Shown here in pieces: positions 1 through 6,398 of a stretch of DNA of 6,971 bases (positions are counted from its first letter, which is position 1; each line of letters opens with the position of its first letter). The DNA lies in contig CANHOE010000134.1 in assembly GCA_947462175.1 (NCBI GenBank), forward strand, positions 1-6,971, written 5' to 3'. The DNA comes from Burkholderiales bacterium (lineage in GTDB: Bacteria > Pseudomonadota > Gammaproteobacteria > Burkholderiales > Burkholderiaceae_C). The notes under the pieces were generated by a model. It saw nothing but the letters and a program-made list of their open reading frames with translations, was not told the origin of the DNA and did not search any database. Both the position numbers and the translations under genes were made by a program.

Positions 1-576
1 CGTGAAGCTCTCGGCCCACAGCGTGCGGATCGGCGTGAAGTAGCCAACGAAGGTAAAGCCGGTGTAGACGCCTATCGCCAGCCATGCCGCATGCTTGGCG
101 CCCTTGCGCCACAGCCGATCGATGCTGCGCGGCCCGGCATCCCGCTTCATCCGCGCGATGCGGTCACCTTCGATGCGACGCTCGACCCACAGGAAGATCT
201 CGGTGTAAACCGTCTGCGGGCAGGTGAAGCCACACCACAGCCGGCCCGCCACCGCGGTGAACAGGAACAGCGCATAGGCGCAGATCACCAGCAGCACCGT
301 CAGGTAGATGAAGTCCTGCGGGTGCAACACGAGGTTGAAGATGTAGAAGCGCCGCGAGGACAGGTCGAACAGCACCGCCGGACGGTCGTTCCAGCTCAAC
401 CACGGCAGGCCGTAAAACACCAGCTGGGTGAGCCACACCATCGCCCAGCGCCAGCCGGCGAACCAGCCATGCACGGCACGCGGATAGATCTGGCGACGCT
501 TCTCGTAGAGCCAGACGGTCTCGCTTTCGCCGCCGGTCTCGGCAGGCACCGGGACGATCGGAATCACCGGCGGCAT
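1..576 (-). CDS. ccoG: CcoG (RdxA/FixG family) membrane iron-sulfur protein, N-terminal 192 residues; 3' end outside window
   Basis: Reading in from 576, an open frame of 192 codons runs off position 1 without a stop; full-length family members are about 470 residues. The start ATG (574-576) lies 13 nt after the ccoP stop. An in-frame GTG directly precedes it, and no strong ribosome binding site decides between them, so coupling to ccoP is likely. Visible: hydrophobic segments at about residues 44-63, 88-110 and 163-182; the family signature GRLWCGFTCPQTVYTEIF beginning at residue 111, with Cys115 and Cys119; then WVERRIEGDR at 130-139. The two 4Fe-4S ferredoxin motifs and the C-terminal periplasmic domain would lie beyond the window. 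From family knowledge, CcoG is an inner-membrane protein of cbb3 oxidase biogenesis, linked to reduction of Cu(II) to Cu(I) for CuB assembly. Its place directly after ccoP fits that role. Confidence 0.95.
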   Translation of the reverse strand, partial: MPPVIPIVPVPAETGGESETVWLYEKRRQIYPRAVHGWFAGWRWAMVWLTQLVFYGLPWLSWNDRPAVLFDLSSRRFYIFNLVLHPQDFIYLTVLLVICAYALFLFTAVAGRLWCGFTCPQTVYTEIFLWVERRIEGDRIARMKRDAGPRSIDRLWRKGAKHAAWLAIGVYTGFTFVGYFTPIRTLWAESFT

Positions 577-589
577 CACGCTCGGCGCT

Positions 590-1528
590 TCAAGGCGAGC
601 GCCGGGCGTCGCCGCGCGACAGGCTCATCACGTAGGCACCGAGCACACGGATCTGCTCCGGTGTGAGTCGCTGCGACTGCGCCGGCATGACATTGGTCTT
701 GCCGTTGCTCACCATCGCGACGATCGCCTCCTCGCCGAAGCCGTGCAGCCAGATCTTGTCGGTGAGGTTCGGCGCGCCGATCGCGGTGTTGCCCTTGCCG
801 TCCGCACCGTGGCAACCCGCACAGACCACGAATTTGGCCTGGCCGGCTACCGCGGCGGCAGCGTCGGTCGCATTGCCTGACAGGCTCAGCACGTACTGCG
901 CCACGTTGTGCAGGTCCTTCGCGTCGCCGACCACCGCCGCCAGCGGCGGCATCATCCCCACACGGCCTTCGGTGAGTGTCTTCACGATGCTGGCGTGGTC
1001 GCCGCCGTGCAGCCAGTCGTTGTCCGTGAGGTTCGGGAAGCCCTTGCTGCCGTGCGCGTCTGATCCGTGGCAGGCGGTGCAGTTGTTGACGAAGAGCCGC
1101 TCACCGATCGCCATCGCCGCCGGGTCCTTCATCAGCGTGTCGGCATCGGCCGACGCGTAGCGCGCATAGACCGGCACCATCGCGTCGCGTGCGGCCTGCT
1201 GTTCGGCCTGGTGTTGGCCGGTGCTGCTCCAGCCGAGGCTGCCCGCGTAGCTGCCAGCGCCCGGGTACAGCACCAGGTACACCAGGCTGAAGATCACCGT
1301 GATGATGAACAGCCACATCCACCAGCGCGGCAGCGGGTTGTTCAGTTCGGTCAGGTCCTCGTCCCAGACGTGGCCGGTGGTGTTGTCGTCCTTGCCAGCC
1401 GCGCCATTGGCGCCGACCATCACCTTGCGGCGCGCCGCGACGCCCAGCAGCACCAGGCAGGCGATCATCGACACCACCGAGGCGACCGCGACAAACACCG
1501 ACCAGCCTCCGGAATAGAAGTCACTCAT
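590..1528 (-). CDS. ccoP: CcoP, di-haem cytochrome c subunit of cbb3-type cytochrome c oxidase
   Basis: This 312-residue protein has the full family architecture. The N-terminal membrane region has helices at about residues 11-31 and 69-88, separated by a loop containing VWDEDLTELNNPLPRWW (54-70), the conserved CcoP N-terminal signature. Two periplasmic cytochrome c domains follow: haem-binding CTACH at 150-154 with a likely axial Met in GMMPPL (191-196), and CAGCH at 236-240 with a likely axial Met in NVMPAQ (279-284). Both domains also carry the repeated PNLTD...WLHG motif (165-175 and 253-263). CcoP accepts electrons from soluble cytochrome c and passes them through CcoO to CcoN. The ATG is set by AGGAG at 1535-1539 with a 6-nt spacer, and it overlaps the ccoQ stop as ATGA, so translation is probably coupled. 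Length and key residues look intact. Confidence 0.98.
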   Translation of the reverse strand: MSDFYSGGWSVFVAVASVVSMIACLVLLGVAARRKVMVGANGAAGKDDNTTGHVWDEDLTELNNPLPRWWMWLFIITVIFSLVYLVLYPGAGSYAGSLGWSSTGQHQAEQQAARDAMVPVYARYASADADTLMKDPAAMAIGERLFVNNCTACHGSDAHGSKGFPNLTDNDWLHGGDHASIVKTLTEGRVGMMPPLAAVVGDAKDLHNVAQYVLSLSGNATDAAAAVAGQAKFVVCAGCHGADGKGNTAIGAPNLTDKIWLHGFGEEAIVAMVSNGKTNVMPAQSQRLTPEQIRVLGAYVMSLSRGDARRSP

Positions 1529-1689
1529 CGCGGGCTCCTGTCGTCTTCCAGCAGCGGCAGTTGGGCCGCTTCGGCAAAAGCCGCAGCGTTCTTGCGCGAC
1601 CAGGCCCAGCAGACGATGCCGATGAAGGCAACGAGCGACAGCAGCGTCACCACAACGCGCAGGGTGTTCACATCCAAGTTCAAGTCCAC
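1525..1689 (-). CDS. ccoQ: CcoQ, small membrane subunit of cbb3 oxidase (GTG start)
   Basis: A 54-codon frame sits between ccoO and ccoP. It begins at GTG (1687-1689), 10 nt after the ccoO stop, and ends in a TGA that overlaps the ccoP ATG. The start is chosen because GAGGAG lies 6 nt upstream of the GTG; the first in-frame ATG possibilities would give no sensible protein, so an ATG-only search misses this gene. The product begins MDLNLDVNTLRVVVTLLSLV and has one transmembrane helix (about residues 11-30) ending in the CWAWSRKN boundary, then a short charged cytoplasmic tail. This matches the CcoQ/FixQ pattern of one helix followed by a W-x-W/aromatic-Lys/Arg edge, and the usual length of 50-70 residues. 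CcoQ stabilises the CcoNOP complex, particularly the association of CcoP. Identification rests on position and topology as much as on sequence. Confidence 0.93.
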   Translation of the reverse strand: MDLNLDVNTLRVVVTLLSLVAFIGIVCWAWSRKNAAAFAEAAQLPLLEDDRSPR

Positions 1690-1695
1690 GAGTGG

Positions 1696-1701
1696 CTCCT
1701 C
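1696..1701 (-). promoter_or_regulatory. Ribosome binding site deciding the GTG start of ccoQ
   Basis: The minus strand reads GAGGAG here, followed by a 6-nt spacer to the GTG at 1687-1689. It overlaps the ccoO stop codon (1700-1702), so ribosomes ending on ccoO are placed to start ccoQ. Equally spaced purine-rich sites precede ccoP (AGGAG, 1535-1539) and ccoN (AAAGGAG, 3792-3798). Confidence 0.85.
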
Positions 1702-2332
1702 ACTTGACCGAGGTGCCGAGCACCTGCAGATAGGCGATCAGCGCTTCGAGCTCGGTCTTGCCCTGGACGGCCTCGCCGGCCTGCGCCATGTCTTCCTCGC
1801 TGTAGGGCACGCCCACGGTATGCAGCGCGCGCAGGTGCTTGGGCATCGCGGCGGCATCGACCAGGTTGGTGGCCAGCCACGGGTAGGCCGGCATGTTCGA
1901 TTCGGGCACCAGGTCGCGCGGGTTGATCAGGTGCACGCGGTGCCACTCGTCGCTGTATTTGCCGCCGACGCGCTGCAGGTCCGGGCCGGTGCGCTTGCTG
2001 CCCCACTGGAAGGGGTGATCCCAGACGAACTCGCCCGCCACCGAGTAGTGGCCGTAGCGGAGCGTCTCGGCATACAGCGGCCGGATCATCTGCGAGTGGC
2101 AGTTGTAGCAACCCTCGCGGGTGTAGATGTCGCGCCCGGCCTGCTCTAGCGCGGTGTAGGGCTTCAGGCCCTCGACCGCTTGGGTGGTCGAGCGCTGGAA
2201 GAACAGCGGCACGATCTCGACGATGCCGCCCACGGCGACGACCAGCAGGATCAGCACGATCATCAGCAGGTTGTTGGTCTCGATGCGGGCGTGACCGGTC
2301 GGCGCGGGTTGGTTGTCTGTCTTGTTGTTCAT
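1700..2332 (-). CDS. ccoO: CcoO, membrane-anchored mono-haem cytochrome c subunit of cbb3 oxidase
   Basis: The product has 210 residues, the normal size for CcoO. The frame is open further upstream to 2389, but that stretch overlaps the end of ccoN. The ATG at 2330-2332 is preferred: it lies 13 nt after the ccoN stop, has a weak GGGA site 7 nt upstream, and its product starts as the family does (MNNK...). One membrane anchor covers about residues 21-45, ending in VEIVPLFF. Then come EGLKPYTALEQAGRDIYTREG, haem-binding CYNCH at 75-79 within GCYNCHSQMIRPLYAE, HPFQWGSKRTGPDLQRVGGKYS (106-127), and the likely axial Met147 in SNMPAYPWL. CcoO relays electrons from CcoP to the haem b of CcoN. Translation is probably coupled to ccoN, since the ribosome site is weak. 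No defects are visible. Confidence 0.98.
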   Translation of the reverse strand: MNNKTDNQPAPTGHARIETNNLLMIVLILLVVAVGGIVEIVPLFFQRSTTQAVEGLKPYTALEQAGRDIYTREGCYNCHSQMIRPLYAETLRYGHYSVAGEFVWDHPFQWGSKRTGPDLQRVGGKYSDEWHRVHLINPRDLVPESNMPAYPWLATNLVDAAAMPKHLRALHTVGVPYSEEDMAQAGEAVQGKTELEALIAYLQVLGTSVK

Positions 2333-2345
2333 CGCAGGTTCCCGC

Positions 2346-3785
2346 TCAAGCATGGGCCGGCAGGGCCGGTACCGGCGTCGCCACGGCACGGCCCGTGGAC
2401 ACGGTCATCACCACGTTCCAGGCCATGATCAGCATGCCGGTGAGATAGAGCACCCCGCCGAGCAGACGCACCATGTAGAAAGGGTGGGTCGCCTTGACAC
2501 CTTCGACGAAGCTGTAGACCAACGTGCCGTCGGGGTTGACCGCGCGCCACATCAGGCCCTGCATCACGCCTGCGATCCACATCGCGGCGATGTACAGCAC
2601 GATGCCGATGGTGGCGATCCAGAAGTGCAGCTCGATCGCCCGCACGCTGTGCATCCGCGTCTGGCCGAACATGCGAGGGATCAGGTAGTACAGCGAGCCC
2701 ATCGTCATGAAGCCGACCCAGCCCAGCGCGCCGCTGTGCACATGGCCGACGGTCCAGTCGGTGTAGTGGCTCAGGCCGTTGACCGTCTTGATAGACATCA
2801 TCGGACCCTCGAAGGTGCTCATGCCGTAGAACGACAGCGCCACGATCAGGAACTTGAGAATCGGGTCGTCACGCAGCTTGTGCCAGGCGCCGCTGAGCGT
2901 CATCACGCCGTTGATCATCCCGCCCCAGCTCGGCGCGAGCAGGATCAGCGAAAACAGCATGCCGATCGATTGCGCCCAGTCCGGCAGCGCGGTGTAGTGC
3001 AGGTGGTGGGGGCCCGCCCACATGTAGGTGAAGATCAGCGCCCAGAAGTGCACGATCGAGAGCCGGTAGCTGTAGACCGGCCGCTCGGCCTGCTTCGGGA
3101 TGTAGTAATACATCATCCCCAGGAAGCCCGCGGTCAGGAAGAAACCGACCGCGTTGTGGCCGTACCACCACTGCACCATCGCGTCCTGCACGCCGGCGTA
3201 GGCCGAGTAGCTCTTCATCGCTCCCGCCGGAATGGCCGCGCTATTGACGACGTGCAGCAGGGCCACCGCCAGGATGAAGGCGCCGAAGAACCAGTTGGCC
3301 ACGTAGATGTGGCGCACCTTGCGCATTCCGATGGTGCCGAAGAAGACGATCGCATAGGCCACCCAGACCAGCGTGATCAGGATGTCGATCGGCCACTCCA
3401 GCTCGGCGTACTCCTTGCCCTGGGTGTAGCCGAGTGGCAGCGAGATGGCCGCAGCGACGATCACCGCCTGCCAGCCCCAGAACACGAAGCGCGCCAGCAA
3501 AGGCGCAAACAGCGGCACCTGGCAGGTGCGCTGGACCACGTGGAACGACGTCGCCATCAGCGCGCAACCACCGAAGGCGAAGATCACGGCGTTCGTGTGC
3601 AGCGGCCGAAGCCGGCCATAGCTGAACCACGGAATGCCGAAATTCAGTTCAGGCCAGGTCAGCTGAGCGGCGATGACGACGCCCACCAGCATGCCGACCA
3701 CGCCCCACAGCACGGCGGCGAGGGCGAACCAGCGCACAGGCAGGTCGTCGTAGACCGTGGCTTTCGGCGCTTGCGCAAGGTTCAT
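2346..3785 (-). CDS. ccoN: CcoN, catalytic haem-copper subunit I of cbb3-type cytochrome c oxidase
   Basis: This 479-residue, 12-helix membrane protein reduces O2 to water at a haem b3-CuB site with high affinity. Candidate ligands by motif: His63 in RLRPLHTN (low-spin haem b); His210 in WWYGHNAVGFF plus His260-His261 in GPHHLHY (CuB); Tyr254 in FTYMWAGPHH, the C-family cross-linked tyrosine on the helix with the His pair; and His348 and His350 in VGHVHSG (one each for haem b3 and haem b). Glu326 in STFEGPMMS is the conserved C-family acidic residue. The tyrosine position and the absence of a CuA subunit gene mark this as a C-type oxidase. The start ATG overlaps the ccoS stop (ATGA) and has AAAGGAG at 3792-3798 with a 6-nt spacer, the strongest site in the cluster. 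An FNR box lies about 70 bp upstream within ccoS. All key residues are present. Confidence 0.99.
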   Translation of the reverse strand: MNLAQAPKATVYDDLPVRWFALAAVLWGVVGMLVGVVIAAQLTWPELNFGIPWFSYGRLRPLHTNAVIFAFGGCALMATSFHVVQRTCQVPLFAPLLARFVFWGWQAVIVAAAISLPLGYTQGKEYAELEWPIDILITLVWVAYAIVFFGTIGMRKVRHIYVANWFFGAFILAVALLHVVNSAAIPAGAMKSYSAYAGVQDAMVQWWYGHNAVGFFLTAGFLGMMYYYIPKQAERPVYSYRLSIVHFWALIFTYMWAGPHHLHYTALPDWAQSIGMLFSLILLAPSWGGMINGVMTLSGAWHKLRDDPILKFLIVALSFYGMSTFEGPMMSIKTVNGLSHYTDWTVGHVHSGALGWVGFMTMGSLYYLIPRMFGQTRMHSVRAIELHFWIATIGIVLYIAAMWIAGVMQGLMWRAVNPDGTLVYSFVEGVKATHPFYMVRLLGGVLYLTGMLIMAWNVVMTVSTGRAVATPVPALPAHA

Positions 3786-4021
3786 GCAGAACTCCTTTGA
3801 CGATGTCGTGAGGTGCCTGTCGATTCTTCGGCGGCCTGCCCTGCCGGGCCTTGATCCGCATCAAGCGCGGCGCCCGGTACCCCGTCGCTGGCGGCGAGGA
3901 TCTGTTCTCCCACCACATCGATCTCGTCGAACTGCCCGGCGCGCAAAGCCCAGGCAAACACCCCAAGGATCGCCAGCATCGCCAACACCGACATCGGCAC
4001 CAGCAGGTAGAGGATGTCCAT
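3782..4021 (-). CDS. ccoS: CcoS, cbb3 oxidase maturation protein
   Basis: The 79-residue product begins MDILYLLVPMSVLAMLAILG, a single N-terminal helix (about residues 3-26), followed by AWALRAGQFDEIDVVGEQIL (24-43), which matches the CcoS hallmark of a helix followed by SGQFDDL-x(n)-G-x-x-IL. CcoS is required to insert haem and copper cofactors into CcoN; without it the oxidase assembles inactive. The frame is open upstream into ccoI, but this ATG is chosen because it lies 5 nt after the ccoI stop and gives the family N-terminus. The stop overlaps the ccoN start. The tail after residue 50 is polar, low in conservation signals and rich in unusual codons (CGA, AGG, AGT, TCT near the end). That region also holds the FNR box, the candidate -10 element and the ribosome site for ccoN, so its sequence may be shaped by those signals. 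Confidence 0.95.
   Translation of the reverse strand: MDILYLLVPMSVLAMLAILGVFAWALRAGQFDEIDVVGEQILAASDGVPGAALDADQGPAGQAAEESTGTSRHRQRSSA
3792..3798 (-). promoter_or_regulatory. Strong ribosome binding site of ccoN
   Basis: AAAGGAG on the minus strand, 6 nt before the ccoN ATG and within the last codons of ccoS. It is the best match to the anti-Shine-Dalgarno sequence in the window, in keeping with high output of the catalytic subunit. Confidence 0.85.
3823..3828 (-). promoter_or_regulatory. Candidate -10 element of an internal FNR-dependent ccoN promoter
   Basis: The minus strand reads AAGAAT, 4 of 6 matches to TATAAT including the key second A and last T. It lies where a class II FNR promoter needs it: if the box at 3851-3864 is centred at -41.5, this hexamer falls at -12 to -7 and transcription would start near 3816, giving a leader of about 30 nt before ccoN. 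No -35 hexamer is expected in this promoter class. The start site is predicted, not shown. Confidence 0.55.
3851..3864 (-). promoter_or_regulatory. Perfect FNR/ANR box inside ccoS, upstream of ccoN
   Basis: The minus strand reads TTGATGCGGATCAA, an exact TTGAT-N4-ATCAA consensus for FNR/ANR/FnrN, the oxygen-sensing iron-sulfur activators that commonly control ccoNOQP. It is centred about 72 nt before the ccoN start and forms codons 53-57 of ccoS (Leu-Asp-Ala-Asp-Gln). These codons are CTT, GAT, GCG, GAT and CAA, several of which differ from the GC-ending choices that dominate here, as expected if the DNA motif itself is kept. The GGCCCG flank following it matches that after the box at 6399-6412. 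Confidence 0.85.
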
Positions 4022-4026
4022 CGCGC

Positions 4027-6336
4027 TCAGCCCGCGCGGCGCAGCCGCAGCGCATTGCCGACGACCAACAGAGAGCTGGTCGCCATGCCGAGGCCGGCTG
4101 CCCACGGCGGCAGCAGGCCGGCCAGCGCCAGCGGCACGCACACCACGTTGTAGGCGGCAGCCCAGGCGATGTTCTGGCGGATCACCTTCAGGCAGCGGCG
4201 CGACAGGCCCCGAAGCACCATCACATCGCCGATGCGGTCGACCATCAGCACCGCATCGGCCTGGCCGCGTGCCAACAGCGCGCCTGCCCCCATCGCCAAG
4301 GACACATCCGCCTGAGCCAGCACCGGCGCGTCGTTGATGCCGTCGCCAAGCATCGCCACCGTCTCGCCAGCGGCCTGTGCGGCGCGCAACACCACCAGCT
4401 TGTCTTCGGGGGTGGCACCACCGATCGCTGAATCCAGGCCCAGTGCGGAGGCCATCCGCTGCACACGGTGAGGCGCATCGCCTGACAGCAACGTGATGCG
4501 TACCCCGTCGGCTTGCAGCGCCGCCAGGGCGCTGGCGACGCCGGGGCGCAGGGTTTCATCGAACCGCAGGCAAAGCAGGGGCCGGCCCAGCTGGCCGAAC
4601 CAGGTGCACAGACCCAGCTCACCTTCGTCGGCGGCATCGGCCGGTGCCGCTGCCGGCCCTGTCACCCATTGCAGGCTGCCAAGGCGCCAACACCGGCCAT
4701 GAGCATCCTCGCCCTCGATGCCGGCGCCCGGCTCCTCGCGCAGCGCCTGCCAGTAAAAAGCAGCGGCCGCCGCCGGCCGCGCCGCAGACAGGGCCTGGGC
4801 CAGCGGATGCAGGGACCAGCTCGCCAGAGAGGCAGCCTGCGGCAACAGCGCCTGGCCATCGCACACCGCACCGCGCCACGGTTCGCAACCGATGTATCTG
4901 GGTTGGTCCTCGGTCAGCGTGCCGGTCTTGTCGACGAACAGCCGCGTGCAGCGGGCCATGCCTTCCAGCGCTTCCAGGCGGCGCAGCAGCACGCCTCGCC
5001 GCATCAGCGCGTTGGCCGCCGCCAACAGCGCCGACGGGGTGGCCAGCGACAGCGCGCAGGGGCAGGTCACGATCAGCACCGACACCGCCACCCACAGGGC
5101 GCGCGACGGATCGATCACGCTCCACACCGCCGCCGCACCGCCTGCGAGCAGCAGCACCGTCCACAGGAAGGGTGCGGCCCAGCGGTCGGCCCAGCGAGCG
5201 CTGGCCGGGCGTTGTGTCTGCGCCTCACGCATCAGGGCAACGATGGCTTCGTGACGGGTGTCCGCTCCCGTGCGCAGCACCTTCATCAGCACCGGTGCCT
5301 CGAGGTTCACGCTCCCGGCGACCACCTCGTCGGCCAGGACCTTGCGCTGCGGCGAGGACTCGCCGCTCAGCAGCGCCTCGTCGGCCGCGGTGCAGCCCTC
5401 GATCACATGGCCGTCGGCCGGAAAGGCTTCGCCGACAGCCACCTGCAGCCGATCGCCGACGCACAACCGTGCCAGGCCCACGCATTCGGTGCGGCCATCG
5501 GGCAGCCGCCGGGTGGCGGTCTCGGGCAACGCACCCAGCGCCTCCTCGAGAACTTCAGCGGCGCGATGGCGGGCTCTCAGCTCAAGCGCTCGCCCGATCA
5601 ACAGCAGCGTCACGAACATCGTCAGCGAATCGAAGTACACCGCACTGCCGAACGGGCCCTGCGGGTCGAAGGCCGCGCCGCTGCTGGCGATGAAAGTCAC
5701 TGCGATGCCGATCGCCACCGGCACGTCCATGCCGATGTGCCGCGTGCGCAGCGCCCGCCAGGTGCCCGCAAAGAACGGACGCGCCGAGAAGGCCATCACC
5801 GGCAGCGCCATCACCCAGCTGCCCCAGTTCAGCAGGTGCTGCAGATCGGGCTCGATGCCGCCCGGCCCAGCCACGTAGGACGGGGTTGCGAGCATCATCA
5901 CCTGCATGGCGCAGAAGGCCGCAACAAACAACTGCCACAGCGCCTGACGAGATTCCTCACGACGGCCTTCTCGCGCAGCGGCAGCGGTGTCGGGCCGCGC
6001 GTCGTAGCCAGCGCGCCGAATCGCTTCCACCAGCGCCGAAGCGCAGGTGCGCTCTGCGTCCCAGCGCACCGTTGCACGCATCGCCGCGGCGTTGACGCTG
6101 GCTTCGATCACACCATCGACGGCTCGCAGAGCCTGCTCGATCGGTGCGGCGCACGCGGCGCAGGTGATGCCCGACACCTGCAGCGACGACACCCCGATGC
6201 GCTGGCCCTCGCAGCCGCTCGGCGGTGCCAGCCAACGGGTGAACCGCGCGGTCTGTTCAGGCTCGTCCAGCACCGACGCCGACGCTGTACTTCGCAGCGG
6301 CGTGACAGGTCGGTGTGGGAAGGTGGTCGTGCTCAT
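4027..6336 (-). CDS. ccoI: CcoI, copper-exporting P1B-type ATPase for cbb3 oxidase assembly
   Basis: The 769-residue copper ATPase shows, in order: a variable N-terminal stretch of about 50 residues; one heavy-metal-binding domain with GITCAAC (Cys59, Cys62); four helices (about 134-152, 168-188, 203-222, 235-252); an actuator domain with LLSGES (322-326); two helices at about 389-407 and 415-435 with the ion-translocating CPC at 425-427; the phosphorylation motif DKTGTLTE with Asp469; the nucleotide-binding His-Pro pair at 510-511 (SLHP); GDGINDAP (664-671); and two last helices with AYN (728-730) and MATSSLLVVGNALRL (751-765). The eight-helix layout with CPC is that of a copper P-type ATPase, and position beside ccoS and ccoN assigns it to CcoI (CtpA/FixI), which moves Cu(I) outward for the CuB centre, rather than the detoxifying CopA. 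Small departures: SGES in place of TGES, and no Cys-rich motif before the metal-binding domain. The ATG at 6334-6336 has no clear ribosome binding site; the only support is frame and distance from the FNR promoter. Confidence 0.95.
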   Translation of the reverse strand: MSTTTFPHRPVTPLRSTASASVLDEPEQTARFTRWLAPPSGCEGQRIGVSSLQVSGITCAACAAPIEQALRAVDGVIEASVNAAAMRATVRWDAERTCASALVEAIRRAGYDARPDTAAAAREGRREESRQALWQLFVAAFCAMQVMMLATPSYVAGPGGIEPDLQHLLNWGSWVMALPVMAFSARPFFAGTWRALRTRHIGMDVPVAIGIAVTFIASSGAAFDPQGPFGSAVYFDSLTMFVTLLLIGRALELRARHRAAEVLEEALGALPETATRRLPDGRTECVGLARLCVGDRLQVAVGEAFPADGHVIEGCTAADEALLSGESSPQRKVLADEVVAGSVNLEAPVLMKVLRTGADTRHEAIVALMREAQTQRPASARWADRWAAPFLWTVLLLAGGAAAVWSVIDPSRALWVAVSVLIVTCPCALSLATPSALLAAANALMRRGVLLRRLEALEGMARCTRLFVDKTGTLTEDQPRYIGCEPWRGAVCDGQALLPQAASLASWSLHPLAQALSAARPAAAAAFYWQALREEPGAGIEGEDAHGRCWRLGSLQWVTGPAAAPADAADEGELGLCTWFGQLGRPLLCLRFDETLRPGVASALAALQADGVRITLLSGDAPHRVQRMASALGLDSAIGGATPEDKLVVLRAAQAAGETVAMLGDGINDAPVLAQADVSLAMGAGALLARGQADAVLMVDRIGDVMVLRGLSRRCLKVIRQNIAWAAAYNVVCVPLALAGLLPPWAAGLGMATSSLLVVGNALRLRRAG

Positions 6337-6343
6337 CGGCGCG

Positions 6344-6359
6344 GGCTGCGTGCGCAGCC
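6344..6359 (-). other. Hairpin in the predicted ccoI leader
   Basis: An inverted repeat with 7-bp arms (GGCTGCG / CGCAGCC, 2-nt centre, so a 6-bp stem with a 4-nt loop is realistic) lies 8 nt before the ccoI start codon, where a ribosome binding site would normally sit. It falls inside the leader predicted from the FNR promoter. It may affect ccoI translation or may be a chance GC-rich palindrome. Confidence 0.4.
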
Positions 6360-6370
6360 ACGGTCCGACG

Positions 6371-6376
6371 AGTCTG
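6371..6376 (-). promoter_or_regulatory. Candidate -10 element of the FNR-dependent ccoI promoter
   Basis: The minus strand reads CAGACT, 3 of 6 matches to TATAAT, keeping the second A and last T. It is at exactly the same distance from its FNR box as the AAGAAT element is in the ccoN promoter, with a predicted start near 6364 and a leader of about 28 nt. The match alone is weak; support comes from spacing. Confidence 0.4.
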
Positions 6377-6398
6377 GATGGCGGTGTGGGCGCGGGCC

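Noticed and set aside
1067..2149. Plus-strand open frame (360 codons) across ccoP, ccoQ and ccoO
   Set aside because: It spans three clearly identified minus-strand genes and their junctions, and its product is a shadow composition without domains.
2333..2389. Longer ccoO start 19 codons upstream
   Set aside because: It would overlap the end of ccoN by more than 40 nt and add an Arg/Pro-rich stretch (MPWRRRYRPCRP) not typical of CcoO; the ATG at 2330-2332 gives the family N-terminus.
2788..2801. Near match to an FNR box (TTGAT-N4-ATCAT) within ccoN
   Set aside because: One base off consensus, deep inside a highly conserved coding region (the SIKTVN segment) and not near any start codon; probably chance.
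2313..3800. Long plus-strand open frame (495 codons) opposite ccoN
   Set aside because: It mirrors ccoN almost exactly; the His/Arg/Asp/Gln-rich product is the usual antisense shadow of a GC-rich membrane protein gene, with no recognisable domain.
4022..4141. Longer ccoS start 40 codons upstream, within ccoI
   Set aside because: The added residues are an Arg/Ala/Gly-rich shadow of ccoI; the ATG 5 nt after the ccoI stop gives the conserved CcoS membrane helix at the very N-terminus.
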